64,000 nucleotides of DNA, taken from the NCBI RefSeq assembly GCF_021864465.1, contig NZ_JAKKUV010000006.1:181197-245196 (forward strand), read 5' to 3'. The translations under genes and the position numbers were made by a program. The notes under the pieces were generated by a model, which worked only from the letters and a program-made list of their open reading frames with translations, was not told the origin of the DNA and ran no database searches. The DNA is from Hyphobacterium sp. SN044. Its GTDB lineage: Bacteria > Pseudomonadota > Alphaproteobacteria > Caulobacterales > Maricaulaceae. Of the stretch, positions 46,697 through 55,156 are shown in pieces (position 1 is the first letter of the stretch; each line of letters opens with the position of its first letter).

Positions 46697-46781
46697 CCCA
46701 CCCTGACCCTCCCCTGGAAGGGGAGGGAAAACGTTGTGCGATCCCTCCCTCCCCCAGTGGGGGAGGGTTGGGGTGGGGGGA
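46697..46781. repeat. Family B repeat, copy 3
   Basis: CCTCCCCTGGAAGGGGAGGG and CCCTCCCTCCCCCAGTGGGG followed by GAGGGTTGGGGTGGGG. It lies between the zapE-side unit and the thioesterase, ending about five bases from the thioesterase stop. The same family occurs near 38.9, 39.5, 52.5 and 55.0 kb. Confidence 0.85.
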
Positions 46782-46786
46782 GAAAA

Positions 46787-47218
46787 TCAGATTGAAATAC
46801 GCTCCAGCCCCGCGCGCATCTCCGCCGGCAGCGGAACAGGCCGGCGGGTCTGCCGGTCGACATAGACATGGGTGAAGCGGCCCTCGGCCGCCGCGCTGTC
46901 CGCCCCCTCCGCATAGAGCCCGATCTCGTAGGTCACGGAGGAATTGCCGATCCGTGCCACACGCACCCCGGCCTCAACGGTTTCGGGATAGGCCAGCGCG
47001 GCGAAATACTGACAGCCCGTCTCCACGACGAGCCCGATCACCGCGCCGCCATGGATGTCGAGCCCGGCCTCGGTGATCAGATAGCGGTTTACCGCCGTAT
47101 CGAAGAGCGCGTAATGGACGACATTGTTCATGTGTCCGTAGACGTCATTATCGTTCCAGCGGGTCGCGATCCGGTCCCACCAGCGATAGTCGCCGCGCGT
47201 GCGCTGCGGTCCGCTCAC
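46787..47218 (-). CDS. Acyl-CoA thioesterase, hotdog fold
   Basis: A 143-residue 4HBT thioesterase. The active-site region is IATRWNDNDVYGHMNNVVHY with the catalytic Asp/Asn in the NDNDVYGHMNN motif, followed by ARIGNSSVTYEIGLYAEG and DRQTRRPVPLPAEMRAGL. The latter two are closely shared with the thioesterase at 27055-27501, so the two are paralogues, though this one has the fuller YbgC/FcbC-like signature. It overlaps the alcohol dehydrogenase gene by four bases (ATGA) and may act with it. The substrate is unknown. Confidence 0.87.
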   Translation of the reverse strand: MSGPQRTRGDYRWWDRIATRWNDNDVYGHMNNVVHYALFDTAVNRYLITEAGLDIHGGAVIGLVVETGCQYFAALAYPETVEAGVRVARIGNSSVTYEIGLYAEGADSAAAEGRFTHVYVDRQTRRPVPLPAEMRAGLERISI

Positions 47219-48354
47219 AGGATTTCCTCATACATCGCGACGATATCGTCATAGCCCATCTCGCGCGGGTTGTTGGGCAGGAGGCGATCGTTCGCCGCCA
47301 CATCCTCGGCCATGCGCGGCACGTCATTATGGCTGATGCCGAGCTGGCTCAATCGCCGCTCGATCCCGACCGCCTCGGCGATCCGTTCCATCTCGTCGAT
47401 CAGCGCGGCGGAGGAGGGTTTAAGACCGATATGACCGGCAATCTCCGAATACTGAGCTTCTGCCACCGGCGCGTTGAAACGCAGGACGGGCGGCAGCACG
47501 ACCGAATTCGACAGCCCGTGCGGCACGTGGAAAATCCCGCCCAGCGGATAGGCCATCGCATGCACCCCGCCGACCGGAGAATTGGAGAAGGCCTGACCGG
47601 CCAGCATCGCACCGAGCAGCATGTCGCCGCGCGCCGCCATGTCATTCCCGTCAGCGCAGGCGCGCTCGATCGCGCCCTGCAGAAGCTTCATCGCGGTCAG
47701 CGCCAGCGCGTCCGACACCGGATTTTTCGAGCGTTTGTTCGTATACGCCTCGATGGCGTGGACCATGGCGTCGATGCCCGTCGCCGCGGTCGCATGCCTG
47801 GGAAGGCCGCGCGTCAGTTCGGGGTCCAGCAGCGCCATCTGACCGTAGAGCGCGCCCGAGGCGATGCCCCGTTTCGAGGTCGCGCCGGTCGTGATCACGG
47901 CGACGCTGGTTACCTCGCTGCCCGTCCCGGCCGTGGTCGGCACCAGGATCAGCGGCAGACCGGTCACACGGACCTTGTCGACACCGTACATCTCCGACAG
48001 GGGCTGATCCCCGGTGGCCAGCAGCGCGACGATCTTGGCCGTGTCCATCGGACTGCCGCCGCCAAAGCCCAGCACGGCCTCCGCGCCGAACGCCTTCGCG
48101 CGTGCCGAGGCCTCGAGCACCATGGCTTCGGGCGGATCGGCGACCACGTCGTCATAGGTTTCAAGCGTGAAGCCCGCCGCCTCGAGCGCGGCGAGCGGCG
48201 CGTCGATCAGCCCGGCGGCGCGCACCCCCTTGTCGGTGACGACAAAGAGACGGCGCGCGGATTTCAGGACCGGGGCGGCCTTTTCGGCCAGCTGCCGGCT
48301 GGTCCCTTCACCGAAGACGATGTGCGGGACGGTGCGGAATTCGAAAGCGGACAT
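47215..48354 (-). CDS. Iron-containing alcohol dehydrogenase
   Basis: A 379-residue group III alcohol dehydrogenase. The N-terminal Rossmann-like half has LFVVTDKGVRAAGLIDAPLA and VLGFGGGSPMDTAKIVALLA; the metal-binding half has AMVHAIEAYTNKRSKNPVSD with metal His/Asp residues and HVPHGLSNSVVLP. It oxidises a primary or secondary alcohol with NAD(P). With the overlapping thioesterase and the downstream mmsA it suggests branched-chain or hydroxyacid catabolism, which is inference. Confidence 0.9.
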   Translation of the reverse strand: MSAFEFRTVPHIVFGEGTSRQLAEKAAPVLKSARRLFVVTDKGVRAAGLIDAPLAALEAAGFTLETYDDVVADPPEAMVLEASARAKAFGAEAVLGFGGGSPMDTAKIVALLATGDQPLSEMYGVDKVRVTGLPLILVPTTAGTGSEVTSVAVITTGATSKRGIASGALYGQMALLDPELTRGLPRHATAATGIDAMVHAIEAYTNKRSKNPVSDALALTAMKLLQGAIERACADGNDMAARGDMLLGAMLAGQAFSNSPVGGVHAMAYPLGGIFHVPHGLSNSVVLPPVLRFNAPVAEAQYSEIAGHIGLKPSSAALIDEMERIAEAVGIERRLSQLGISHNDVPRMAEDVAANDRLLPNNPREMGYDDIVAMYEEIL

Positions 48355-48419
48355 GCCCGGAACGCTAGTGCGGGCGGGGGGAAAGGAAAAGAGGGTATGG
48401 CGCGTCGTTCCACAATTTG

Positions 48420-48502
48420 ACGCTCCCCGGTTTCGCGCAGCGAAGACCGGGGTCCGGACTGGATCCCGGATCGCCCCTCCGGGCGTCCGGGAGACGTCAA
48501 CA
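48420..48502. repeat. Family A repeat, copy 3
   Basis: GACGCTCCCCGGTTTCGCGC, AGCGAAGACCGGGGTCCGGA and CCCGGATCGCCCCTCCGGGC ending in GGGAGACGTC. It lies between the start of the alcohol dehydrogenase gene and the end of mmsA, finishing 16 bases from the mmsA stop. It belongs to the family seen at 2.3, 39.7, 50.4, 52.4, 56.7 and 63.8 kb. Confidence 0.85.
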
Positions 48503-48518
48503 TTGGTAGGGAGATTCC

Positions 48519-50015
48519 TTACTGCATCGTCGGGATGACGAAGGCCTGGTCGCCGATATCGCCGCTCGGCCAGCGCTGGGTCACCGTCTTGATCTTGGTG
48601 AAGAAGCGGATGCCCTCGGTGCCGTACTGGTTGGTGTCGGTGAAGGCCGAGCGCTTCCAGCCGCCGAAGGTGTGATAGGCGACCGGCACCGGGATCGGCA
48701 CATTGATGCCGACCATGCCGACATTCACCTTCGCGGCGAACTCGCGTGCGGCGAGGCCGTTGCGGGTGAAGATGGCGACGCCATTGCCATACTGGTGCTG
48801 GCTCGGCAGGGCGGCGGCCTCTTCGAGATCATTGGCGCGCACGACCTGAAGCACGGGGCCGAAAATCTCTTCCTCGTAGGACTTCATGCCCGGCTTCACA
48901 TGGTCGAAGATCGTCGGGCCGATGAAGAAGCCCTTCTCGTGGCCCTGCAGCGTGAATCCGCGCCCGTCGAGCTTCAGTTCCGCGCCCTCGTCGACGCCCA
49001 TCTGGATATACTCCTCGATGCGCTTCTTGTGCGCGGCGGAGACCACCGGGCCGTAGTGCGCGTCGGGATCGGTCGAAACGCCGAGATTGAGGCCCTGCGC
49101 GGCTTCCATCATGCGTTCGACAAACTCGTCCGCCGTCTTCTTTCCGACCGGCACGGCAACGGGCAGCGCCATGCAGCGCTCTCCGGCCGAGCCGAAGGCC
49201 GCGCCGACAATGTCCTTCACCACCTGGTCCATGTCGGCGTCGGGCATGATGATGCCGTGGTTCTTCGCCCCGCCCATCGCCTGGAAACGCTTGCCCTGCT
49301 CGGTACAGGTGCGCGCGATATAGTGGGCGATATCGGACGAGCCGACGAAGCTGACCGCCCGGATTTCCGGGTGGTGCAGGAGGGCGTCGACCGCCTCCTT
49401 GTCGCCGTGGACGACCTGCATCACGCCGTCGGGCAGACCCGCTTCCTTCCACAGTTCGGCGAGGCGAACCGGCACTGACGGGTCCTTTTCCGACGGCTTC
49501 AGGACCAGCGCATTGCCGGTCGCAATTGACATGCCCATGAACCACATCGGGATCATGGCCGGGAAGTTGAACGGCGAAATGCCGGCGACCACGCCGAGCG
49601 GCTGGCGCATCGAATAGACGTCGATGCCCGTACCCGCGCTCTCGGTGTATTCGCCCTTCATCAGGTGCGGCACGCCGCAGGCGAACTCGATCACTTCCAG
49701 GCCGCGGATCACGTCGCCCTTGGCGTCGGCGATCACCTTGCCGTGCTCGGAGGAGAGGAGCTCGGCGAGCGAGTCCATCTCCGCCTCGACCAGGTCCTTG
49801 AACTTGAAGAGGACGCGCGCGCGGCGCTGCGGGTTCATCGCAGCCCATTCGCGCTGCGCCTCGGCGGCCTTGGCGACGGCCTGCCCGACTTCGCCGGCGT
49901 CGGCGAACTGGACGCGGGCCTGAACCTCGCCGGTCGACGGGTTGTAGACATCGCCCCAGCGCCCGGTAGACCCCGCGACGCTCTTGCCGCCGATGAAGTG
50001 GTGAATCTCGCGCAT
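48519..50015 (-). CDS. mmsA: Methylmalonate-semialdehyde dehydrogenase (CoA-acylating)
   Basis: A 498-residue aldehyde dehydrogenase of the MmsA type, which converts methylmalonate semialdehyde plus CoA to propionyl-CoA in valine catabolism. Recognisable parts are MREIHHFIGGKSVAGSTGRW, ISPFNFPAMIPMWFMGMSIA, SFVGSSDIAHYIARTCTEQG and the catalytic Cys in AFGSAGERCMALPVAVP. It is distinguished from ordinary aldehyde dehydrogenases by the Cys context and IPVPVAYHTFGGWKRSAFTD at the end. A repeat lies just after its stop; the unit is probably monocistronic. Confidence 0.93.
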   Translation of the reverse strand: MREIHHFIGGKSVAGSTGRWGDVYNPSTGEVQARVQFADAGEVGQAVAKAAEAQREWAAMNPQRRARVLFKFKDLVEAEMDSLAELLSSEHGKVIADAKGDVIRGLEVIEFACGVPHLMKGEYTESAGTGIDVYSMRQPLGVVAGISPFNFPAMIPMWFMGMSIATGNALVLKPSEKDPSVPVRLAELWKEAGLPDGVMQVVHGDKEAVDALLHHPEIRAVSFVGSSDIAHYIARTCTEQGKRFQAMGGAKNHGIIMPDADMDQVVKDIVGAAFGSAGERCMALPVAVPVGKKTADEFVERMMEAAQGLNLGVSTDPDAHYGPVVSAAHKKRIEEYIQMGVDEGAELKLDGRGFTLQGHEKGFFIGPTIFDHVKPGMKSYEEEIFGPVLQVVRANDLEEAAALPSQHQYGNGVAIFTRNGLAAREFAAKVNVGMVGINVPIPVPVAYHTFGGWKRSAFTDTNQYGTEGIRFFTKIKTVTQRWPSGDIGDQAFVIPTMQ

Positions 50016-50098
50016 GCCGCTCTCCGATGGATGGCTGAACTGTTGGCGCTCATATCGCGCCGCGCGGGTCCGAGGTCAAATGCGCGGGTGAGATCGGC

Positions 50099-50380
50099 TT
50101 ACCGGGGCCGTCCATTCTCATAGTGAAAGTGGCGTTGGTGCTGCGATGTGAATTTCCCGATGCGCCGTGGGTTCGTCTCAAACTTTTCGGCCGCTTCGAA
50201 CCAACCGGCATCGACCGCAAAATCATATGTCAGCGCTCCGATGGGATACTCGGTCAGAACACCGGTTAGCGAGCGTGCGTGGATTGCTGATTCCGCGTCT
50301 GAATGGCTCGAAAACACACCACAGGGAAATGTCGCGCCTTCCGCGATGAACACCCATACAAATCCGCTTTTGTCGGACAT
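50099..50380 (-). CDS. DUF7710-type hypothetical protein
   Basis: A 93-residue small protein with the pattern VWVFIAEGATFPCGVFSSHS, LTGVLTEYPIGALTYDFAVD and FTSQHQRHFHYENGRP, matching the DUF7710 family of tiny cytoplasmic proteins. Such genes are often orphan or toxin-immunity-like in distribution, but no partner is seen. ATG at 50380 starts at the conserved part. Composition is lower in GC than the core genes, and family A repeat copy 4 lies directly upstream. Confidence 0.7.
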   Translation of the reverse strand: MSDKSGFVWVFIAEGATFPCGVFSSHSDAESAIHARSLTGVLTEYPIGALTYDFAVDAGWFEAAEKFETNPRRIGKFTSQHQRHFHYENGRPR

Positions 50381-50395
50381 CTTGGCCCCTCTGAC

Positions 50396-50547
50396 GCCTC
50401 CCGGACGGCGAAGCCGGTCCGGGATCCAGTCTGGACCCCGGTCTTCGCTCACGCGAAACCGGGGAGCGTCACACTAAACGTCATTCCGGCGAAAGCCGGA
50501 ATCCAGAGCGTCGGCGAGACTGGATCCCGGCGTCCGCCGGGATGACG
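50396..50547. repeat. Family A repeat, copy 4 (composite)
   Basis: CCTCCCGGACGGCGAAGCCG, GGACCCCGGTCTTCGCTCAC, then CGTCATTCCGGCGAAAGCCG and GATCCCGGCGTCCGCCGGGA ending in TGACG. It ends one base before the stop of the PLP decarboxylase gene and contains three of the family modules. Confidence 0.85.
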
Positions 50548-50548
50548 G

Positions 50549-51964
50549 TCACCCCACCCCCGCCAACTCCCGCACCACAGCCCAGCCCTCTGCGACATGG
50601 CGCCATTCGGTGTGTGTCTGGCCGATCACGAAGCGGATCACGGTGCGGCCATTGGCCCGCGTCTTCGTCAGATAGGTGCGCCCGTCGTCATTGATGCGCG
50701 CGACGAGGGCTTCATTCGCGCGGTCGATCTCCGCCGGATCGGAGACGCCCTGCGGCAGAAAGCGGAAACCGAGCAGGGCCAGACGCGGCCCGGAAACAAG
50801 TTCGAAATCGGGATCAGCCGCGATCATCCCCGCCAGCTTGCCGGTGAAGGCGATGTGGCTGCTGATCTTCTGCCTGAGCCCTTCCGCGCCATAGCTCCTG
50901 AGGACGAACCACAGTTTCAGCGCCCGGAAGCGCCGCCCCAGCGGCACGGTCAGGTCACGGTAGTCCGGGCTTTCGCCTGTCGGCACGGATTCCAGATAGG
51001 CCGGGGTCAGCGACAGGGCGCGCGCCAGCGTCTTCGGGTCTTTCAGATAGAGGACCGAACAGTCGAAATTCGTGAACAGCCATTTGTGCGGGTTGAAGAC
51101 GAAGCTGTCGGCGTGTTCGAGCCCCACGGCCAGCGCTCGCACCTCCGGCAGGATCAGCGCACTGCCCGCCCACGCCCCGTCGACATGGAGATGGATGCCC
51201 TCCGTCCGCGCGATCGCGGCGATGGGTTTGATCGGATCGATCGAGCCCAGCCCGGTCGCGCCGAAACTGGCGACGATGCAGGCCGGGACGATCCCCGCCT
51301 CCCGGTCCCGGGCGATGGCGGCTTTCAATGCATCCGGGTCCATCGCGAAGTCGGCATCGACCGCGATCTTGCGCACATTCGCCCGCCCCAGCCCGGCGAT
51401 GCGCGCACCCTTCTCCACCGAGGAGTGGGCTTCGCTCGACGTATAGACGGCCAGCCGCGGCCCGCCGGCCAGCCCTTCATCGGAGAAGCGCCCGCCGGTC
51501 GCGCGCTCGCACCCCGCGATGATGGCGCACAGTGTCGCCGTCGAGGCCGAATCCTGGATCGAACCCATCCAGCCGCCCGGCAGACCGAGCAAATCCCTGA
51601 GCCAGACCGTCATCCGGTCTTCCAGCTCGGCGGCTGACGGCGACGTCTCCCACAGCATGCATTGCGCCGCCATGGCGGCGGTCAGCATTTCCGCCAGCAC
51701 GCTCGGCGGCGAGGCATTGGCATTGAAATAGGCGAAGAAGCGCGGGTGCTGCCAGTGGGTCATGCCCGGCAGGATGATGTCCTGAAAGTCCCGGAAGATC
51801 GTCTCGAACGCCTCACCCGTCTCCGGACAGGCTTCCGGCAATTGTTTCAGAATGTCGCCGGGCTTCGCGTCCGAGCGGACGCGCCGCGTCTCGATCGTTT
51901 CCAGATACTCCGCCATCCAGTCGGAAACGGTGTGCGCGTGCTCGCGGAAGTCTTCGGGTTTCAT
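50549..51964 (-). CDS. PLP-dependent aromatic-L-amino-acid decarboxylase-like protein
   Basis: A 471-residue group II pyridoxal-phosphate decarboxylase. It begins MKPEDFREHAHTVSDWMAEY, has ILPGMTHWQHPRFFAYFNAN (a strong family feature of aromatic decarboxylases), SIDPIKPIAAIARTEGIHLH with VDGAWAGSAL, and the cofactor Lys in SFVFNPHKWLFTNFDCSVLY. The late RFRALKLWFVLRSYGAEGLR region is also typical. Tryptophan, tyrosine or DOPA are the usual substrates, but the specificity is not evident. ATG at 51964 overlaps an upstream hypothetical gene by four bases; the frame to 52057 is open without conservation. Confidence 0.88.
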   Translation of the reverse strand: MKPEDFREHAHTVSDWMAEYLETIETRRVRSDAKPGDILKQLPEACPETGEAFETIFRDFQDIILPGMTHWQHPRFFAYFNANASPPSVLAEMLTAAMAAQCMLWETSPSAAELEDRMTVWLRDLLGLPGGWMGSIQDSASTATLCAIIAGCERATGGRFSDEGLAGGPRLAVYTSSEAHSSVEKGARIAGLGRANVRKIAVDADFAMDPDALKAAIARDREAGIVPACIVASFGATGLGSIDPIKPIAAIARTEGIHLHVDGAWAGSALILPEVRALAVGLEHADSFVFNPHKWLFTNFDCSVLYLKDPKTLARALSLTPAYLESVPTGESPDYRDLTVPLGRRFRALKLWFVLRSYGAEGLRQKISSHIAFTGKLAGMIAADPDFELVSGPRLALLGFRFLPQGVSDPAEIDRANEALVARINDDGRTYLTKTRANGRTVIRFVIGQTHTEWRHVAEGWAVVRELAGVG

Positions 51965-52362
51965 ATCACTTCGTTCCGGCCGCGTTGCATGAGATCGAGA
52001 ACTGCATCCCGGATCGCCCAGCCATGATTTAACTCGCCAATTTCGCGCGTGGCACACTCGAAGCAGAAGACTGGCTGGTGAAGGAAGACAAGCGTCGGGC
52101 TGAAGTGGAGCAGTTTGTCGTCGCTTGAGAGTTGCGCGGGCAACAATCGTTTGGCGTCCGCAAAAAGAACGGATCGACCATTAGAAGGCTTGAATGCGCC
52201 AAATTCGAACAAGCTCCATGACGGACGATCGGCGTTTGTCAGCCAGTACGACCCCAAGTATTCACCGAGGCCTTGTGGTACCGAGTCACACATTTCATCG
52301 ATTCGAAAATAGTGACTGGTGTTACGGCGCAACCGAAGGGCTATGGATTCAAGCGTTCTCAA
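51961..52362 (-). CDS. Hypothetical protein upstream of the decarboxylase
   Basis: A 133-residue protein I do not recognise. It has no signal peptide or membrane segment; parts are CDSVPQGLGEYLGSYWLTNA, FGAFKPSNGRSVLFADAKRL and FCFECATREIGELNHGWAIR. Four cysteines are present. The start could be as given or at an internal Met (MCDSVPQ) about 24 residues later. It overlaps the decarboxylase by four bases and is lower in GC than the core genome, so it may be acquired or poorly conserved. The gap 52363-52753 behind it is occupied by two repeat elements. Confidence 0.5.
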   Translation of the reverse strand: MRTLESIALRLRRNTSHYFRIDEMCDSVPQGLGEYLGSYWLTNADRPSWSLFEFGAFKPSNGRSVLFADAKRLLPAQLSSDDKLLHFSPTLVFLHQPVFCFECATREIGELNHGWAIRDAVLDLMQRGRNEVI

Positions 52363-52411
52363 ACGTGGTCTCCTTGCCTCATTTCATAGCGCTGTCCGCT
52401 CGAAACTCACA

Positions 52412-52481
52412 ACGTCATTCCGGCGAAAGCCGGAATCCAGAACACCCGAAATTCTGGATCCCGACGTCCGTCGGGATGACG
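52412..52481. repeat. Family A repeat, copy 5
   Basis: GTCATTCCGGCGAAAGCCGG with a mirrored ATCCCGACGTCCGTCGGGAT ending in GACG. It is a short two-module copy of the A family, sitting between the orphan gene and the family B copy in a gap that otherwise has no gene. Confidence 0.85.
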
Positions 52482-52488
52482 TTTTCCC

Positions 52489-52640
52489 TTCTCCCCTTGT
52501 TGAAGGGGAGAAGGTGCCCGTCAGGGCGGATGAGGGGTTCTGCTCCTTAGTCAGACGAGGGAGTCTGCCCCCTCACCCGGCGCTTGCCCCGCCTTCGCGG
52601 GGCCAGGCGCGCCACCCTCTCCCTCAAATGGGGGGCGAGG
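52489..52640. repeat. Family B repeat, copy 4
   Basis: TTCTCCCCTTGTTGAAGGGG, GAGAAGGTGCCCGTCAGGGC, CCTCACCCGGCGCTTGCCCC and TCCCTCAAATGGGGGGCGAG. The copy includes extra modules (a GCCCCGCCTTCGCGGGGC hairpin) inside the B frame. The remaining bases to 52753 hold no recognisable gene. Confidence 0.8.
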
Positions 52641-52753
52641 GGAAGAAGCAGCGAAGGTTGACGCTTCCCCCCAAACTTCAGCAATCACCGCCGGACAGAC
52701 GCGTTTCCCCGCGTTACACTCCTGCCGAACCGTTCCGGCGCAAAGGTTGTCCG

Positions 52754-53422
52754 ATGATCCGTATTGTCCCGCTTCTGGCACTCTTTCTCTCCCTCGCTGC
52801 CTGTGCCGGAAGCAATCGGCCGGAATACATGCGCGCCGGAACGGGCGGCGAAATGGCCTATGCCCGCGCCGAACGCGCCCAGCGCAACGGCGATGTCGCC
52901 ACGGCGCTTGCGGCCTATCGATGTTCGGCCGCCTTCGGGCGCGGCTATGAGGTCGCCTGGCATGATCTCGGCGTGCTGGCGCTCGACACCGCCGAGGCAC
53001 CCGGAACCGCTGCGGCCGAGGCCGAGGCCTTCCGCGCCGAAGGCTTCGAAGCGCTTGAAATCGCGGCCAATACCGGCTGGGCCGCCAGCCAGGCCGAGCT
53101 GGCCATCCGCCATCACCGCATGGGAAACACCGCCGAGGCGGCGCGCTGGTCGGCGATCTACCGCACCAACAACCGCGATCAGGCCCTTGGCCTGACCCGC
53201 CTGCCGCAGACCACGAGCGACGCCATCGCCGCCAATGCCAGCGACGCCGAACGCGCCGCCGCGGTCGAGGCCGCCGCCGACTTTTTCCCCCGCCCGCTCG
53301 ACACCGCACAGGCCGGTCCGGAATGCCGCGATCTGACCTCGCCGATGCGCCGCGAACGGGAGATCAATCTTCAGGACGTGATCCAGCCCGGCGTCGGTAC
53401 CAGCCGCCCGACCGGTCAGTAG
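52754..53422 (+). CDS. Lipoprotein with Sel1/TPR-like repeats
   Basis: A 222-residue exported lipoprotein. The signal IRIVPLLALFLSLAACAGSN has the lipobox LAAC. Mature repeats include MAYARAERAQRNGDVATALA, AWHDLGVLALDTAEAPGTAA and ASQAELAIRHHRMGNTAEAA, with Ala-rich helices typical of Sel1/TPR solenoids used for protein contacts. No partner is evident. ATG at 52754 is preferred; the same frame is open far upstream through repeats but without coding character. A terminator-like hairpin follows at 53435. Confidence 0.72.
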   Translation: MIRIVPLLALFLSLAACAGSNRPEYMRAGTGGEMAYARAERAQRNGDVATALAAYRCSAAFGRGYEVAWHDLGVLALDTAEAPGTAAAEAEAFRAEGFEALEIAANTGWAASQAELAIRHHRMGNTAEAARWSAIYRTNNRDQALGLTRLPQTTSDAIAANASDAERAAAVEAAADFFPRPLDTAQAGPECRDLTSPMRREREINLQDVIQPGVGTSRPTGQ

Positions 53423-53434
53423 CCCGCAAACACG

Positions 53435-53464
53435 AACCGCTCCTGCCGGATGACAGGAGCGGTT
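53435..53464. terminator. Hairpin between convergent genes
   Basis: AACCGCTCCTG (53435-53445) and CAGGAGCGGTT (53454-53464) form a perfect 11-bp stem around CCGGATGA. It sits between the ends of the lipoprotein gene (plus) and the methyltransferase-like gene (minus). No strong T-run follows on either strand, so it may be a factor-dependent or bidirectional terminator. Confidence 0.65.
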
Positions 53465-53491
53465 GCAATCCCCTTCGGTAAAGGCCTGCCG

Positions 53492-54061
53492 TCAGGCTGC
53501 GGCGAGCGCCGCCGTCTTGCGGAAGACGGCGACCTTGCCGGAGATCACCTCGTCCAGCCGCCAGCCAAGATCGGCATGCAGCGCGTCATAGAGCTTGCCG
53601 CCTTCGACCGTATCCGCCCCGTCAAGCAACAGGATACCGCCGGTCTTCAGGCGCTGCGCGGCGTGGCGGAAATGCGCGGCGAGCGCGGCGAAGCCCGGTG
53701 TCGGCGCGAGATAGACCGCATCGACCTTGCCCGCGTTTTCCGACGCCGCGACGCTGGCGAAGACGCGCAGCCGTTCGGCGGAAATCCCTTCGGCCTGGCA
53801 CAGGTTTTCCACCGCCTCGGCATTTACCGCCTGGGCGATGAGGAAATGGAAGGCCCCGCGATCGAGGAAGGTCATGGCCGCGCGGTCATTCGCCCCGATC
53901 TGCAACACCTTGTCGCCCGGCCGAACTGCATCGCCGAGGAAGTCGGCCAGCGCCGCATCGAACGGGCCGTGGCGGCGCTTCACATTGCGCTGGAACCGCT
54001 TCAGCGGTGCCGTCAGCCGGTCGAAGAGCGAAGGAGTGTGTACCGCGTCGAGAACTGCCAT
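53492..54061 (-). CDS. Methyltransferase-like Rossmann protein
   Basis: A 189-residue protein with a class I methyltransferase-like core: FLGDAVRPGDKVLQIGANDR (motif I with IGAN in place of the usual GxGxG), VASENAGKVDAVYLAPTP and AAQRLKTGGILLLDGADTVE (motif IV/V region). Because motif I is altered it may not be active, or may bind another ligand. The C-terminal AVFRKTAALAAA and the N-terminal basic FQRNVKRRHGPFDAAL are not diagnostic. It is minus-strand, opposite the acyltransferase. Confidence 0.65.
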   Translation of the reverse strand: MAVLDAVHTPSLFDRLTAPLKRFQRNVKRRHGPFDAALADFLGDAVRPGDKVLQIGANDRAAMTFLDRGAFHFLIAQAVNAEAVENLCQAEGISAERLRVFASVAASENAGKVDAVYLAPTPGFAALAAHFRHAAQRLKTGGILLLDGADTVEGGKLYDALHADLGWRLDEVISGKVAVFRKTAALAAA

Positions 54062-54186
54062 CGTCGTCCCAATCGTGAACAGGTCGTTAATGCCTGATCC
54101 TTCCGTCGCAACCGCGATGCCAAGTGGTAGGATTTCGTTAACGATTGAGGCCTTGCGCCCGGCGCGGCGGCGCGCAATGTGAGGCC

Positions 54187-55038
54187 GTGAACGACTATCG
54201 CTATCCCGTCCCGCGCGACCCCGGTGACCAGCACATCGTCGATGTGCTGATCGAGGAACGCGCCCCGCGCCTGATGCAACGGCCGCGCGTCTGGCGGGCG
54301 GTCAAGTCACTCGCCTATCCCGCGCTCGGCTATCGCCGCGCCCGCGCCATGGCCGACGAGATCGCGAACCTCCGCGGCGTCGAGACGCTCGACTGGGCGA
54401 TCGACTTTCTCGAACTGGCGATCGAGCCGACCGGTGTCGAGGCAGTGCCGGAAAGCGGCGGCTGTGTCGTCATTGCCAACCACCCGGGCGGCATCGCCGA
54501 CGGCGTCGCCGTCTGGCAGGCGCTCAAGTCGCGCCGCCCTGATCTCTGCTTCTTCGCCAATCGCGACGCGCTGCGGGTCTGCCCCGGCCTCGTCGATGTG
54601 GTCCTGCCGGTGGAATGGCGCCAGAACGAACGCCGACGCGACTCCACCCGGGAGACGCTGCGCGCCGCGCTCGAAGCCTTCAATGCCGGGCGCTGCGTGG
54701 TGATCTTCCCCTCGGGGCGCATGGCGGAATGGGACTGGTCACGCCGGGGTTTGCGCGAAAAGCCGTGGATGCCGACCGGCGTCAGCTTCGCCCGCCGCTT
54801 CGGCGTGCCCATCATCCCGCTGGGGGTGAACCAGCATATGCCCTTCCTCTATTACGCGCTCGCGCAGGTGAATGAGGAGCTGAAGGACATGACGATCTTC
54901 CAGGGCTTCATGGACAAGCAGGGCTCGCGCTACCGCCTCAATTTCGGCGAGCCGGTCGACCCGAAAGCCCTGCCCGCCAGCGAGGCGGAAGCGACCGATC
55001 ACCTGCGCCGGATCTGCGAAGACCTGGCCTGGCGGTGA
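54187..55038 (+). CDS. PlsC-type acyltransferase
   Basis: A 283-residue lysophospholipid acyltransferase-type protein. The N-terminus has no membrane helix; the active site is CVVIANHPGGIADGVAVWQA with the His of NHPGGIAD (an H-x5-D spacing rather than the commoner H-x4-D), then RCVVIFPSGRMAEWDWSRRG (the FPSG block, motif III) and VPIIPLGVNQHMPFL (motif IV). Hemolysin-like acyltransferases have this layout. Substrate unknown; membrane phospholipid or ornithine-lipid synthesis are possible. GTG at 54187 begins the conserved part. Confidence 0.8.
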   Translation: MNDYRYPVPRDPGDQHIVDVLIEERAPRLMQRPRVWRAVKSLAYPALGYRRARAMADEIANLRGVETLDWAIDFLELAIEPTGVEAVPESGGCVVIANHPGGIADGVAVWQALKSRRPDLCFFANRDALRVCPGLVDVVLPVEWRQNERRRDSTRETLRAALEAFNAGRCVVIFPSGRMAEWDWSRRGLREKPWMPTGVSFARRFGVPIIPLGVNQHMPFLYYALAQVNEELKDMTIFQGFMDKQGSRYRLNFGEPVDPKALPASEAEATDHLRRICEDLAWR

Positions 55039-55039
55039 G

Positions 55040-55154
55040 ACCCCTCACCCTCCCCATCCTCGCTGATGCTTCGGACGGGTCCCCTCCCTCTCCCTGCAGG
55101 GAGAGGGAAAGACGTGCGGCCCTGAAAGGGTCGCGCGTCAGGGTGAGGGGGAGT
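55040..55154. repeat. Family B repeat, copy 5
   Basis: CCTCACCCTCCCCATCCTCG, CCCCTCCCTCTCCCTGCAGG, GAGAGGGAAAGACGTGCGGC and TCAGGGTGAGGGGG. It fills the gap between two convergent genes, ending two bases from the creD stop. Confidence 0.85.
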
Positions 55155-55156
55155 AA

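Noticed and set aside
52319-52753. Upstream extension of the lipoprotein at 52754
   Set aside because: It runs through repeat elements A5 and B4; the signal peptide clearly starts at 52754.
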